Source of the DNA: Kocuria rosea subsp. polaris
GTDB taxonomy: Bacteria > Actinomycetota > Actinomycetes > Actinomycetales > Micrococcaceae
Direction of reading: 5' to 3'
DNA length: 64,000 bases
NCBI GenBank assembly: GCA_023896275.1
Contig: MLDA01000002.1
Coordinates: 144,792 to 208,791, forward strand
Positions 23,960 through 32,739 of the stretch are shown piece by piece; position 1 is the stretch's first letter; every line of letters starts with the position of its first letter. Made by a program: the position numbers and the translations under genes. The notes beneath the pieces are model-generated. The model ran no database searches. It saw only the letters and a list, made by a program, of their open reading frames with translations, and had not been told where the DNA came from.

Positions 23960-25380
23960 GGTTGACTCCTGACGATGTCGAGCACGGTGTTTCTGATCAA
24001 TTCCATGGTGTCATGTCCGGCAGCCTCGCCGTTGTAGCGCAGGAACGGTTCGGTGTTCGACGGGCGCAGGTTGAACCACCACGAGCCGTCCGTAGCGGCG
24101 ATGGTCGTCCCGTCCATGGTGTCGAGACTCACCTTGCCGAAACGTTCCCCGTTGCCCGTGAAGTGCTGGACGACGGCGGCCGTCGCGCCGCCCTTGTCCA
24201 CGACCTCGGAGTTGATCTCGCCCGAAGCGAAGTACGGGTTGAACTCCGCCGCGAGTTCGGAGAGCGGCTTCTGCTGTTCGCCGAGGGCGGCCAGCACGTG
24301 CATCGCCGCGAGCATCCCGGTGTCGGCGTTGAAGAAGTCGCGGAAGTAGTAGTGCGCGGAGTGTTCGCCGCCGAAGACAGCCTGCTCAGCGGCCATGACG
24401 GCCTTGATGAACGAGTGGCCCACGCGGGTCACGACGGCGCGGCCGCCCTCGGCCTCGACAAGCTCCGGGACGGCGCGCGAGGTGATGAGGTTGTGGATGA
24501 CCACAGGAGTCGTTTCGCCGGCGGCCTGGGCGCGGGCGATCTCGCGGCGGGCGACCAGCGCGGTGATCGCCGACGGCGTCACGGGCTCCCCGCGCTCGTC
24601 GATGACGAAGCAGCGGTCGGCGTCGCCGTCGAACGCGAGACCGAGGTCGGCTCCGTGCTCCAGCACGCCGGCCTGCAGGTCCCGCAGGTTCTCCGGCTCG
24701 AGCGGGTTCGCCGGATGATTCGGGAAGGTGCCGTCGAGTTCGAAGTACATCGGCACGATCTCGAGCGGCAGCCCGGGCAGCAGGGTGTCGCCCAGCACGG
24801 CCGGGGTCGTGAGCCCGCCCATGCCGTTGCCGGCGTCGACCACGACCTTCAGCGGGCGGATCCCCGAGAGATCCACGAGCGAGCGCAGGTACGCGGCGTA
24901 GTCCGCCAGGACGTCCACCTCGGAGACGGATCCCCCCTCGACCGCGCCGGGCAGGCCGGAAGCGAGGTACTGCATCGCGGTGTCGCGGATGTCGTAGAGC
25001 CCAGTATCGGCGGAGACAGGCACGGCCCCGGCCTTGGCCATCTTCATGCCGTTGTACTGCGCCGGATTGTGGCTCGCGGTGAACACGACGCCGGCCGCGT
25101 CCCGGACGCCGCATGCGAAGTAGAGCTCGTCGGTCGAGATGAGGCCGAGCAGCTCGACGCGGCCGCCGCGGGCCGCGGCGCCGCGGGCGAACGCGTCGGC
25201 GAACTCCGGCGACGACGGCCGCATGTCCCGACCGACCAGTACGGTCTGCCCGGACAGCCCGAGTACGTCCACGAACGCGGCTCCGACGGCCTCGGCCGAC
25301 TCTGCGGTCAGCGATTCGCCGACCAGACCGCGAACGTCATACGCCTTGAAGGCGTCCATCAAATCTACGTTGGTTTTCAC
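23956..25380 (-). CDS. phosphomannomutase/phosphoglucomutase
   Basis: 474-residue alpha-D-phosphohexomutase, interconverting hexose 1- and 6-phosphates (mannose and/or glucose) for nucleotide-sugar and glycan synthesis. The phosphoserine loop VFTASHNPAQYNGMK, the metal loop AFDGDADRCF, the sugar loop FGGEHSAHYYF and the phosphate-binding LRPSNTEPFLR are all present. The assigned GTG start (25380) lacks a clear ribosome site; ATG at 25359 (MDAFKAYDVRG) is a fair alternative. Downstream and overlapping is a small acidic protein gene. The sugar specificity cannot be fixed. Confidence 0.93.
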   Translation of the reverse strand: MKTNVDLMDAFKAYDVRGLVGESLTAESAEAVGAAFVDVLGLSGQTVLVGRDMRPSSPEFADAFARGAAARGGRVELLGLISTDELYFACGVRDAAGVVFTASHNPAQYNGMKMAKAGAVPVSADTGLYDIRDTAMQYLASGLPGAVEGGSVSEVDVLADYAAYLRSLVDLSGIRPLKVVVDAGNGMGGLTTPAVLGDTLLPGLPLEIVPMYFELDGTFPNHPANPLEPENLRDLQAGVLEHGADLGLAFDGDADRCFVIDERGEPVTPSAITALVARREIARAQAAGETTPVVIHNLITSRAVPELVEAEGGRAVVTRVGHSFIKAVMAAEQAVFGGEHSAHYYFRDFFNADTGMLAAMHVLAALGEQQKPLSELAAEFNPYFASGEINSEVVDKGGATAAVVQHFTGNGERFGKVSLDTMDGTTIAATDGSWWFNLRPSNTEPFLRYNGEAAGHDTMELIRNTVLDIVRSQP

Positions 25381-25497
25381 GTCTTAGAGCCTAGCGCCAG
25401 ACCAGCGTCGCGTGGGGGACGGGTGGGGCGGAGACTCGATTGGCCGGGCCCAGTTTGGTTAATCCTTGTAAACTTGACTTAACGGGTCCGGTGGCGC

Positions 25498-25674
25498 CTA
25501 GAAGAGACTCGATCGGGCGGGCTCGGACTCGCTCGTATCCCAGATGGAATCGCCCGTTCGTTCCAGGTCCGGCGCACGCCGCGACCGCATCGCCGTGTAG
25601 TACAGAACTCCCGCCGCAACAGCGATCAGCAGCAGCATGATCGCCGAGATGGCCCAGTTTTCGATCCCCATCAT
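25498..25674 (-). CDS. small single-pass membrane protein, 58 aa
   Basis: Short frame starting MMGIENWAIS with GAGGG just upstream. One hydrophobic segment (ISAIMLLLIAVAAGVLYYTAM, residues ~10-28) is followed by an Arg-rich stop-transfer (RSRRAP) and an acidic Ser-rich tail ending SEPARSSLL. That predicts a single membrane helix with an inside C tail. It lies alone between the phosphohexomutase and recQ. I recognise no family, but the topology is coherent and the codons are G/C-ending. Confidence 0.6.
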   Translation of the reverse strand: MMGIENWAISAIMLLLIAVAAGVLYYTAMRSRRAPDLERTGDSIWDTSESEPARSSLF

Positions 25675-25842
25675 CCCTCATTCTTCGGATGCTCGATGTT
25701 TGTACTCGGTCGGCGCCGGAAATCCTCCCGCACGCTTAGTATGAATGATAGTGCACTGCGTGCCTTTCAGCAAGGCGGAAGTTGTCCACAATCGGTACGT
25801 GACGGCCGCAACGTGCGGTTGCCGCCTGACATACTGGCGGGC

Positions 25843-27975
25843 ATGGTGGAGAACACGAAAGCAAGGCCCGAAACCGAACTGCGACGTGACGCGACGGACG
25901 TCCTCCGGCGTCTGGTGGGACGGCCCGACGTCGATTTCCACGACGGGCAGTTCGAGGCGATCGAGGCGCTCGTCGAGGGCGGCCGGCGGGCGCTCGTGGT
26001 GCAGCGCACCGGTTGGGGCAAGTCGGCCGTGTATTTCGTCGCCAGCCTTCTGCTCCGTGCTCGCGGAGCCGGGCCGACGCTCATCGTCAGCCCCCTGCTG
26101 GCCCTCATGCGTGACCAGGTGTCGGCCGCCGAGCGGGCCGGCGTACGCGCCGCCGCGATCAACTCCGCGAACGCGGTGGAGTGGGGCGAGATCAGGGGAC
26201 GCCTCGAGGCCGACGACGTCGACGTCCTGCTCGTGTCCCCCGAAAGATTGAACAACCCGCGATTCCGGGCCGAACAGCTGCCGGACCTCGTGCGGCGGAT
26301 GGGTCTGCTCGTGATCGACGAAGCACACTGCATCTCCGACTGGGGGCACGACTTCCGGCCCGACTACCGGCGGATCAAGGACCTGATCCGCGAGCTGCCG
26401 ACGTCCGTTCCCGTGCTCGCGACGACGGCGACGGCCAACGAGCGCGTGGTGCACGACGTCGAGGAGCAGTTGGCAGCCGGCAGCGGCGAGGTCTTTTCGT
26501 TGCGCGGGCCGCTCGCGCGCAAGTCGCTGCGTCTGGGTGTTCTGAGGCTTTCGGGTCCTCGGGCTCAGTTGGCCTGGTTGCTTTCCAACCTGGGAAAGCT
26601 GCCGGGCAGCGGAATCGTCTACACCCTGACCGTCTCCGCCGCCGAGGACATTGCCCGAGCCCTGCGCGAGGCTGGACACGACGTCCGCGCGTACACGGGG
26701 CGCACTGATGCGCAGGAGCGGGCCGAGGCCGAGGAAGCGCTCAAAGGCAACCGCGTCAAGGCACTGATCGCGACCAGCGCGCTCGGCATGGGCTTTGATA
26801 AGCCGGATCTGGGATTCGTCGTCCACGTGGGCGCCCCGAGCTCCCCGGTGGCCTACTACCAGCAGGTCGGCCGTGCCGGTCGCGGCACGGACAACGCAGA
26901 CGTCCTGCTGCTGCCCGGGCCCGAAGACCGGGCGATCTGGCAGTATTTCGCGACGTCGTCGATGCCGGATCAGGAACGCGCGGAGGCCGTGCTGGCCGCC
27001 CTCGGGCAGAACGGAACGATGTCTGCCCCGCAGCTCGAAGCAAGCGTCAACCTCCGCCGCAGTCCCCTTGAACTGCTACTCAAGGTGCTCGCGGTCGACG
27101 GAGCGGTCGAGCGGGTCCAGGGCGGATGGTCATCGACCGGCGTGCCCTGGGCCTACGACGCGGAGCGCTACACGAGGGTCGCCGCGGCGCGCGTCGCCGA
27201 ACAGAACGCCATGCTCGACTACGAGCACACCGACGGCTGCCGCATGGAGTTCCTCTCCCGCTCGCTGGACGACCCGGCCGCGGCGGCGTGCGGCCGCTGC
27301 GACAACTGCGCGGGCGTCTGGTACCCGACGGGCATCGAGGAGACCGCCCAGCAGGGGGCGCAGGCCGCGCTGGGTCGAGTCGGCGTGGAACTCGAGCCGC
27401 GCGCCATGTGGCCCTCCGGCATGGACCGGTTGGGCGTTCCCGTCAAAGGCAAGATCAAACCCGAGGAGCAGATGAGCTCTGGCCGCGCGCTGGCCCGCCT
27501 GACCGACCTCGGTTGGGGGTCGCGATTGCGCGAGATCTTCGAGGGCCAGGGAGCAGATGCGCCCATCGCCGAGGACATGCTCGGCGCGTGCGTGCAGGTG
27601 CTGTCCCAGTGGGGCTGGGACTCCCGGCCCGTCGCCGTGGTCAACCTGCCCTCTCGCCGTCGGCCCGAGCTCGTGCGCTCGCTCGCTCAGGGCCTCGCGC
27701 GCGTCGGCAGACTGCCCTACGGGGGTGAGCTGGTCTACGCGCAGGAAGGTCCCAGGAACGGTCCGGGTGGCAGCAGCGCCTTCCGTCTCGCCGACGTGTG
27801 GGAACAGTTCGCAGTCCCCGCCGACATGGCCTCCAACATCGCCAAGGCACCCGGACCGCTGCTCGTCGTGGACGACCTCGCGGACAGCCGCTGGACGATG
27901 ACGGAGGCGGCGCGCACCCTGCGCCGCGCCGGGGCTGACGCCGTGCTGCCGTTCGCGCTTGCGCTGAACGCGTAG
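25843..27975 (+). CDS. recQ: RecQ-family helicase with C-terminal phosphoribosyltransferase-like domain
   Basis: 710-residue ATP-dependent 3'-5' DNA helicase. Motifs in order: DGQFEAIEALVEGG (motif 0), QRTGWGKSAVY (Walker A; Trp-Gly-Lys variant), SPLLALMRDQV, IDEAHCISDWGHDFRPDY (DEAH box with the RecQ aromatic loop), ATTATAN, ATSALGMGFDKPD, QQVGRAGRG, and a zinc cluster (CRMEF...CGRCDNC). No HRDC domain follows; instead the last ~180 residues end in LLVVDDLADSRWTMTEAA, a PRPP-loop-like motif of type I phosphoribosyltransferases. This layout occurs in actinobacterial RecQ proteins. The start ATG at 25843 is chosen because the longer frame adds unconserved sequence; its ribosome site (GGCGGG) is weak. 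Confidence 0.92.
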   Translation: MVENTKARPETELRRDATDVLRRLVGRPDVDFHDGQFEAIEALVEGGRRALVVQRTGWGKSAVYFVASLLLRARGAGPTLIVSPLLALMRDQVSAAERAGVRAAAINSANAVEWGEIRGRLEADDVDVLLVSPERLNNPRFRAEQLPDLVRRMGLLVIDEAHCISDWGHDFRPDYRRIKDLIRELPTSVPVLATTATANERVVHDVEEQLAAGSGEVFSLRGPLARKSLRLGVLRLSGPRAQLAWLLSNLGKLPGSGIVYTLTVSAAEDIARALREAGHDVRAYTGRTDAQERAEAEEALKGNRVKALIATSALGMGFDKPDLGFVVHVGAPSSPVAYYQQVGRAGRGTDNADVLLLPGPEDRAIWQYFATSSMPDQERAEAVLAALGQNGTMSAPQLEASVNLRRSPLELLLKVLAVDGAVERVQGGWSSTGVPWAYDAERYTRVAAARVAEQNAMLDYEHTDGCRMEFLSRSLDDPAAAACGRCDNCAGVWYPTGIEETAQQGAQAALGRVGVELEPRAMWPSGMDRLGVPVKGKIKPEEQMSSGRALARLTDLGWGSRLREIFEGQGADAPIAEDMLGACVQVLSQWGWDSRPVAVVNLPSRRRPELVRSLAQGLARVGRLPYGGELVYAQEGPRNGPGGSSAFRLADVWEQFAVPADMASNIAKAPGPLLVVDDLADSRWTMTEAARTLRRAGADAVLPFALALNA

Positions 27976-28014
27976 GGGGAACCGGCTCTCAGCGTCGAGG
28001 ACTAGACTTACCCC

Positions 28015-28902
28015 ATGCTGGAAACGCTGCTCTGGGTACTCCTACCGATCCTGGTCTTGACGCTCGGCTACTGGTGGATCACCAGCCTGCGGAGGCGCAA
28101 CGCCCATCAGGTGGCCGCTGCCGTGACGCCCGAGTCGGCCCGAGCCGCCGCCGCGCGCCTGACGCCCGAGCAGCACCGCGCGGTGTATCGGAATCTGGCC
28201 GCCGGGAACTTTCTCGCCGCCGTGCAGGAGTACCGCAACGCCACCGGGACACGCAGCTTCAAAGAGTGCATCGTCGCGGTCCGCAGCCTCGAGACACATC
28301 CCCAAGTCGCCGGCAACGGCGTCCAGCGCAGAGCCGAGCCGGAGAGCGCCGTCGGCACCGAGGGGCCGACGCCGGACGATCAGTTCGTCGAAGGGGCCGG
28401 ATCACTGCCCGACGGTTTCGTGGTCCCCGACGACTGGACCCAGAAATTCGGCGGCGGATCCGGGCGCAGGATCGCGACCTACAAGATCACCGAGCAAGTC
28501 GACGGCCAGACGCGCGAATTCAGCACCGCTGACCTGCCCCCGGCGGAAGCTGACCAGTTCCAGTCGCTCATGCGCGACGGAAACTTCGCTGGTGCGGCCG
28601 ACCTGCTGGCCAACTACTCCGGGCTCACCCGCGAGAAGATCGAGCCCCTGCTCGAGTCCGCCCCGGATTCGGTCCGCGGTATCCCGGAGGGCGGAGCCAC
28701 GGACTTCGGGTTCGAGGGAGAGGGGCCCGACGGGCGCATCTCGTTCAACTCGGCGAACTTGCCAGAGGAAGAGCGGGCCGCGTTCCTCAAACACCTCGCC
28801 GAGGGGCGCCTCGAGGAGGCCGGCCGGATCGTCTCCGAGTCCACCGGACTCTCGGAGGCCGCCGTCCGCCAGGTGCTCTCCTCCTTCAACGACGGGCGCT
28901 GA
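28015..28902 (+). CDS. membrane-anchored protein with three helical repeats
   Basis: 295-residue protein: one N-terminal membrane helix (LLWVLLPILVLTLGYWWI, residues ~5-22), a basic stop (RRRN), then a cytoplasmic region with three related ~40-residue units. They are LTPEQHRAVYRNLAAGNF... (res ~49-92), LPPAEADQFQSLMRDGNF... (~175-216) and LPEEERAAFLKHLAEGRL... (~249-292). Each shows the pattern L.EE...F...L..G....A...Y...TG.S...I..LL, reminiscent of the ribosomal L7/L12 C-terminal helix arrangement. Linkers are Gly/Asp-rich. It starts 39 nt after recQ and could be cotranscribed. I know of no assigned function. Confidence 0.85.
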   Translation: MLETLLWVLLPILVLTLGYWWITSLRRRNAHQVAAAVTPESARAAAARLTPEQHRAVYRNLAAGNFLAAVQEYRNATGTRSFKECIVAVRSLETHPQVAGNGVQRRAEPESAVGTEGPTPDDQFVEGAGSLPDGFVVPDDWTQKFGGGSGRRIATYKITEQVDGQTREFSTADLPPAEADQFQSLMRDGNFAGAADLLANYSGLTREKIEPLLESAPDSVRGIPEGGATDFGFEGEGPDGRISFNSANLPEEERAAFLKHLAEGRLEEAGRIVSESTGLSEAAVRQVLSSFNDGR

Positions 28903-29071
28903 GCCCCCGGGCCGTGGGGCCGAAAACACCTGACCGACTACGAATGGCCGGCTGAGACCGGCACGTAGCGGCAACTGCTGTGCGCCGTGCGCCAATCAGT
29001 GAACGTGGCGCAGATCATAGTGTGACTCCCAGCCGTGAAAAACGGTGTCCGCAAACCGGGGAGGACCACGC

Positions 29072-30715
29072 ATGGACGGCGCAGCCGAAGTGCTCATCAC
29101 CAACGCCCGCATCGATCCAGACGGATCGGGCGGAGCGACCAGTGCCCAGATGGCGATCTGCGGCTCCCGCATCACGGCCCTCGGCGACGATTTGGGCGCG
29201 CACCGAGGACCCGACACGAGGATCGTCGACCTGAACGGCCGCTACGTGATGCCCGGTTTCGCCGACGTCCACACCCACCATCTGCTGGCCGGCGAGGCAG
29301 ACCTCTTTGAACTCCAGATCAGCCCCGCGGCCGGCCTGGACGAGTTTCTCGACCGGCTGGCCGCCCACGCGGCGCAGCTGGGTGCGGACGAATGGGTCGT
29401 CGGCGGGAACTGGGGCAGCGGGCTGCTCGACACGATCAACACCACCGAAGCGCGCGCACGCCTGGACGAGGCCACGGGCGGCCGGCCCACGATGCTGCGC
29501 GACGACAGCAAACACAACCGCTGGGTCAACAGCGCCGCGCTCGCCGCCGCCGGCATCACCGACGCATCACCCGACCCGGACGGCGGGCAGATCCTCCGAG
29601 ACCAGCGGGGGCGCGCCACCGGCGTCCTCATCGAAGCCGGAGGTCTCGCGGTCGAGGCGGCCCGGTCGGCGGCCGGGCAGGCCTCGGTCGAACGGACGGC
29701 CCGCGCCTCGGAACGCGGCATCGAGATCCTGCACTCCCACGGCATCACCGCTTTCCAGGACGCCGGAGCCTCGCTGCAGCTCCTCGAGGGCCTCAAGCAC
29801 CTGGACGACGACGGTCGGCTGAAGGCCTGGGTTGTGACGTCGATGCTCGCGAACGACTTTATCTTCGGCGTCGAGCCGCTCGGCGAGGGCATCATCGAGT
29901 GGCGCGAGGCGTACCGTTCGCCGCACCACCGGCCGGACTTCATCAAGATCTTCCTCGACGGCGTCCCGCCGACGCGCAGCGGCGCCTTCCTCGAGCCCTA
30001 CCTCCCCGACGACCTGCACGGGTGCGACCACCGCGGGCACACCACGATGAACCCGGCCGAACTCGAGGAGTGGCTGCTCTCCACAGCCGAGCGCGGCATC
30101 TCGGCCAAGATCCACTGCACGGGCGACGCCTCCGTCAGGCTTGTGCTCGACACCGTGGAGAAGGTGCGCAAGCGTGGCTTCGACCGGCCTCGCTACCACG
30201 TGGCCCACGGCCAGTTCGTGCACCCGGACGACATCGGTCGCTTCGCGCAGCTCCGGGTCGAGGCGGACCTCTCGCCGGCGCTCTGGTTCCCGGGGGTCAT
30301 CGCCGAGGCCATCGCGACGGTGCTGCCGGCCGAACGGGCGACCCGCATGCAGCCCAACCGCGACCTGCTCGACGCCGGCGCGGTCCTGGCCGGCGGATCG
30401 GACTGGCCCGTCGCCGAGAGCCCCAACCCCTGGGAGGCGGTCTACGGGCTCGTGACCCGGCAGGACCCGACCGGCCGCTTCCCCGGGACGCTGTGGCCCG
30501 AGCAGGGCATCGGCCTTTCGCAGGCGATCGCCGCCTACACCACCTCGTGTGTGCGGGCCATGGGCCTCGACGACGTGACCGGAACGCTCACCCCGGGGCT
30601 CTCCGCCGACTTCGTCGTCCTCGACGAGAGCCCCTACGACGTCGATATCGACCGGCTGCCGCGCTTCGGCGCGTCCCAGACGTGGTTCGCCGGCGAAACC
30701 GTCTACACCAAGTGA
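29072..30715 (+). CDS. YtcJ-like metal-dependent amidohydrolase
   Basis: 547-residue amidohydrolase family 3 enzyme. The metal-site motifs are visible: DVHTHH (HxH), the His in KIHCTGD, the His in YHVAHGQ and the Asp in GGSDWPVAES; the composite beta domain is built from both ends (IVDLNGRYVMPGF and LTPGLSADFVVLD). Such proteins hydrolyse N-substituted amides or formyl groups of small molecules. GGGGAGG lies 7 nt before the ATG at 29072, which I prefer to an upstream in-frame start. The MFS transporter gene follows 24 nt later, suggesting uptake and hydrolysis of one substrate. No signal peptide, so cytoplasmic. Confidence 0.92.
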   Translation: MDGAAEVLITNARIDPDGSGGATSAQMAICGSRITALGDDLGAHRGPDTRIVDLNGRYVMPGFADVHTHHLLAGEADLFELQISPAAGLDEFLDRLAAHAAQLGADEWVVGGNWGSGLLDTINTTEARARLDEATGGRPTMLRDDSKHNRWVNSAALAAAGITDASPDPDGGQILRDQRGRATGVLIEAGGLAVEAARSAAGQASVERTARASERGIEILHSHGITAFQDAGASLQLLEGLKHLDDDGRLKAWVVTSMLANDFIFGVEPLGEGIIEWREAYRSPHHRPDFIKIFLDGVPPTRSGAFLEPYLPDDLHGCDHRGHTTMNPAELEEWLLSTAERGISAKIHCTGDASVRLVLDTVEKVRKRGFDRPRYHVAHGQFVHPDDIGRFAQLRVEADLSPALWFPGVIAEAIATVLPAERATRMQPNRDLLDAGAVLAGGSDWPVAESPNPWEAVYGLVTRQDPTGRFPGTLWPEQGIGLSQAIAAYTTSCVRAMGLDDVTGTLTPGLSADFVVLDESPYDVDIDRLPRFGASQTWFAGETVYTK

Positions 30716-30738
30716 ACCCACCCAGCGCAAGGAAGACC

Positions 30739-31968
30739 ATGACCACCTCATCGCTCCGCACCAGTGGCGACCTGCGTTCGCTCGTATTCGTCGGCGCCTA
30801 CTCCGCCGTCCTCTATTCCGTTCTGCTCATCGCACCCGTCATCGCCGGCAAGCTCATCGCCGAATTCGAGCTCACGCCGACTCAGGTCGGGCTGGTCTTC
30901 TCCCTCGAACTCGGCGCGTTCAGCCTCGCGACCGTGCCCGCCTATCTTTGGCTGCGCCGGGCCAACCTCAAATACGTGACGATCGGGTGCACGCTCGCGG
31001 TCGCCGCCGGAAACGCGGTCTCCGGGATGGTGGACGCCTACCCGGCCCTGCTCGCGGCCCGCTTCTTCACGGCGCTCGCGGCCGGCTCCATCACGGTGAT
31101 TCTGCTGAGCCGGTGCTCGCGCGCCGGCAACCCGAGCCGGGCGTTCGGGGTGTTCGTCGTCGCCCAGCTGGCCATGGGTGCGCTGATCCTCGCCGTGTTC
31201 CCGGTGCTTTTCGCCGGCGTCGGCGTCGCCGCCGTGTACTGGACGCTGGCCGTCCTCGTGCTGTGCTGCCTGCCGGCGGCCCGGCTGCTCGACGGGGACT
31301 TTCTCCGCCGCGCCGCGTCGGAGCAAGCGGGCGCCCCCACCGCGGGACAGCACGCGTCGCGCGTCGGCTTCGCGTTGGCGCTCGCCGCGCTCTTCGCCTT
31401 CTACGTGGCGCTCTCCGGCACCTGGACGTTCATGGCCCAGATCGCCACCGCGGCCGGGATCGGGGAGGACCCGACCAGCCTAGTGCTCGCCATCGCCACG
31501 GTGGCGGGTATCGCTTCCGCCCTGTTCGCCTCGATCCGTGGCGATACTCCCCACCGGTGGGCCTACCTCGCGGGCGGATACGCGGCGATGGGGCTCGCGG
31601 TCGCCCTGCTGGCCGGCGGCCCCGGGCTGTTGCGCTTCGCCCTCGCGGCCGTCGTCTTCAAATTCGCGTGGACGTTCATCCTGCCGTACCTGCTCTCGAC
31701 GCTCGCCGACGTCGGCGGTGGCGGTGGCCACGTCATGAACACGAGCAATCTCATGATCGGGTCCGGCTTCGCGCTCGGCCCGCTGCTGGGCGGGGCGCTC
31801 ATCGAGGGCACCGGCGGTTTCGGGACCATGATCGCGGTCTCCGTTCTCGGCGTCGTTCTCTCGGGCGCGCTGGTGCTGTGGGCCCACCCTCGGCGCGGTC
31901 GCGGCGGGCACGACGACGCACCGCCGGCAGCCGACGCCGTGTCCGCGGGCGGTCAACGGGTGCCGTGA
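30739..31968 (+). CDS. MFS transporter
   Basis: 409-residue major facilitator with about 12 membrane segments, starting MTTSSLRTSGDLRS. AAGGA lies 6 nt before the ATG at 30739. The helix 2-3 loop (YLWLRRANLKYV) carries a degenerate version of the family's basic motif, and a variable hydrophilic loop (ASEQAGAPTAGQHAS) separates the two halves. It forms an operon with the amidohydrolase, so it may import that enzyme's substrate or export its product. Substrate not predictable. Confidence 0.9.
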   Translation: MTTSSLRTSGDLRSLVFVGAYSAVLYSVLLIAPVIAGKLIAEFELTPTQVGLVFSLELGAFSLATVPAYLWLRRANLKYVTIGCTLAVAAGNAVSGMVDAYPALLAARFFTALAAGSITVILLSRCSRAGNPSRAFGVFVVAQLAMGALILAVFPVLFAGVGVAAVYWTLAVLVLCCLPAARLLDGDFLRRAASEQAGAPTAGQHASRVGFALALAALFAFYVALSGTWTFMAQIATAAGIGEDPTSLVLAIATVAGIASALFASIRGDTPHRWAYLAGGYAAMGLAVALLAGGPGLLRFALAAVVFKFAWTFILPYLLSTLADVGGGGGHVMNTSNLMIGSGFALGPLLGGALIEGTGGFGTMIAVSVLGVVLSGALVLWAHPRRGRGGHDDAPPAADAVSAGGQRVP

Positions 31969-31989
31969 CCCTGTCCGGGGGCTGTGGCG

Positions 31990-32466
31990 TCAGCGCGCGG
32001 CGCGGAACAGCACGAGCTGCGAGAGCGGATCGTCCGCGGGCACCCCGTGAAAGGACGGCCGGCGGGCGACCTCGGCGAAGCCGAGCCCCGCGTGCATCCG
32101 CAGCGATGCGGTGTTCCGCTCGTTCGTGAAGTAGTACGCGGATGCGGCGCGCTCCCAGATCCAGTCCAGGCGGGCCAGCGTCAGCGCGGTACCGACACCC
32201 CGCCGCCGGAAGTGCGGGTGCACGACGACGCCACCCAGGTAGTGCCCCGCAGGCGCCGGGCCGTCGGGCTCGCGGTGCAGGTGCGTCTTGCCCGCGCCCA
32301 CGAGGTCCCCGCCGAGGAGTGCGACCTGAACAACGCGATGACCGCTCGATTGCAGGTCGTCGTCGCCCCAGCGCGGGTGACCCGCGGCGTCCTGCATCGC
32401 GTGCAGCGCGTCAAGGTCCTCGGTGCGCGCGCGGCGGACCATGAACTCCTCGAGCAGATTCGCCAT
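31990..32466 (-). CDS. GNAT family N-acetyltransferase
   Basis: 158-residue GNAT enzyme. The acetyl-CoA-binding signature VVVHPHFRRRGVGTALTL (residues ~75-92) is complete, followed by YFTNERNTASLRMHAGLGF, the C-terminal helix-strand of the fold. The ATG at 32466 (MANLLEEF) has no clear ribosome site; an internal ATG 24 nt later (MVRRARTED) has GAGGAG 3 nt upstream and may be the true start. Substrate unknown. It ends 22 nt from the convergent MFS gene. Confidence 0.88.
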   Translation of the reverse strand: MANLLEEFMVRRARTEDLDALHAMQDAAGHPRWGDDDLQSSGHRVVQVALLGGDLVGAGKTHLHREPDGPAPAGHYLGGVVVHPHFRRRGVGTALTLARLDWIWERAASAYYFTNERNTASLRMHAGLGFAEVARRPSFHGVPADDPLSQLVLFRAAR

Positions 32467-32525
32467 AGGGAGAGTCTTCCACGATCCCGTGGCCCAGTGC
32501 TGCGATCCTCCGCCAGATGAAAACA

Positions 32526-32552
32526 AAAAACCCCCTCTGACGAGGGGGTTTT
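32526..32552 (-). terminator. terminator of tRNA-Ser(GCT)
   Basis: CCCCCTC/GAGGGGG stem flanked by A and T runs on both sides; on the minus strand it is directly downstream of the tRNA and ends in TTTTTT. Confidence 0.9.
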
Positions 32553-32644
32553 TGGCGGACACGGGGGGATTTGAACCCCCGGTCGAGTTTAACCCCGACC
32601 CTTCATTAGCAGTGAAGTCCGTTCGGCCGCTCCGGCACGTGTCC
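32553..32644 (-). tRNA. tRNA-Ser(GCT)
   Basis: 92 nt including encoded CCA. Acceptor GGACACG/CGTGTCC with discriminator G, long variable arm, T-loop GGTTCAAATCC. Anticodon loop CTGCTAA gives GCT (codons AGC/AGU). Confidence 0.97.
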
Positions 32645-32739
32645 AGACCGCTGGCAAGCCAGCTAGACAAGACTAGCGAATCCGCCCGGTCCGATCAAAA
32701 CGGGGCTCTCCCGGCACCGTGCTGACGCCGCCGGGCCAG

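Noticed and set aside
29392..30738. Long plus-strand frame upstream of and continuous with the MFS gene
   Set aside because: This part is the +2 shadow of the amidohydrolase gene (Arg-rich, no domain). The true transporter start is the ATG at 30739 with its own ribosome site.
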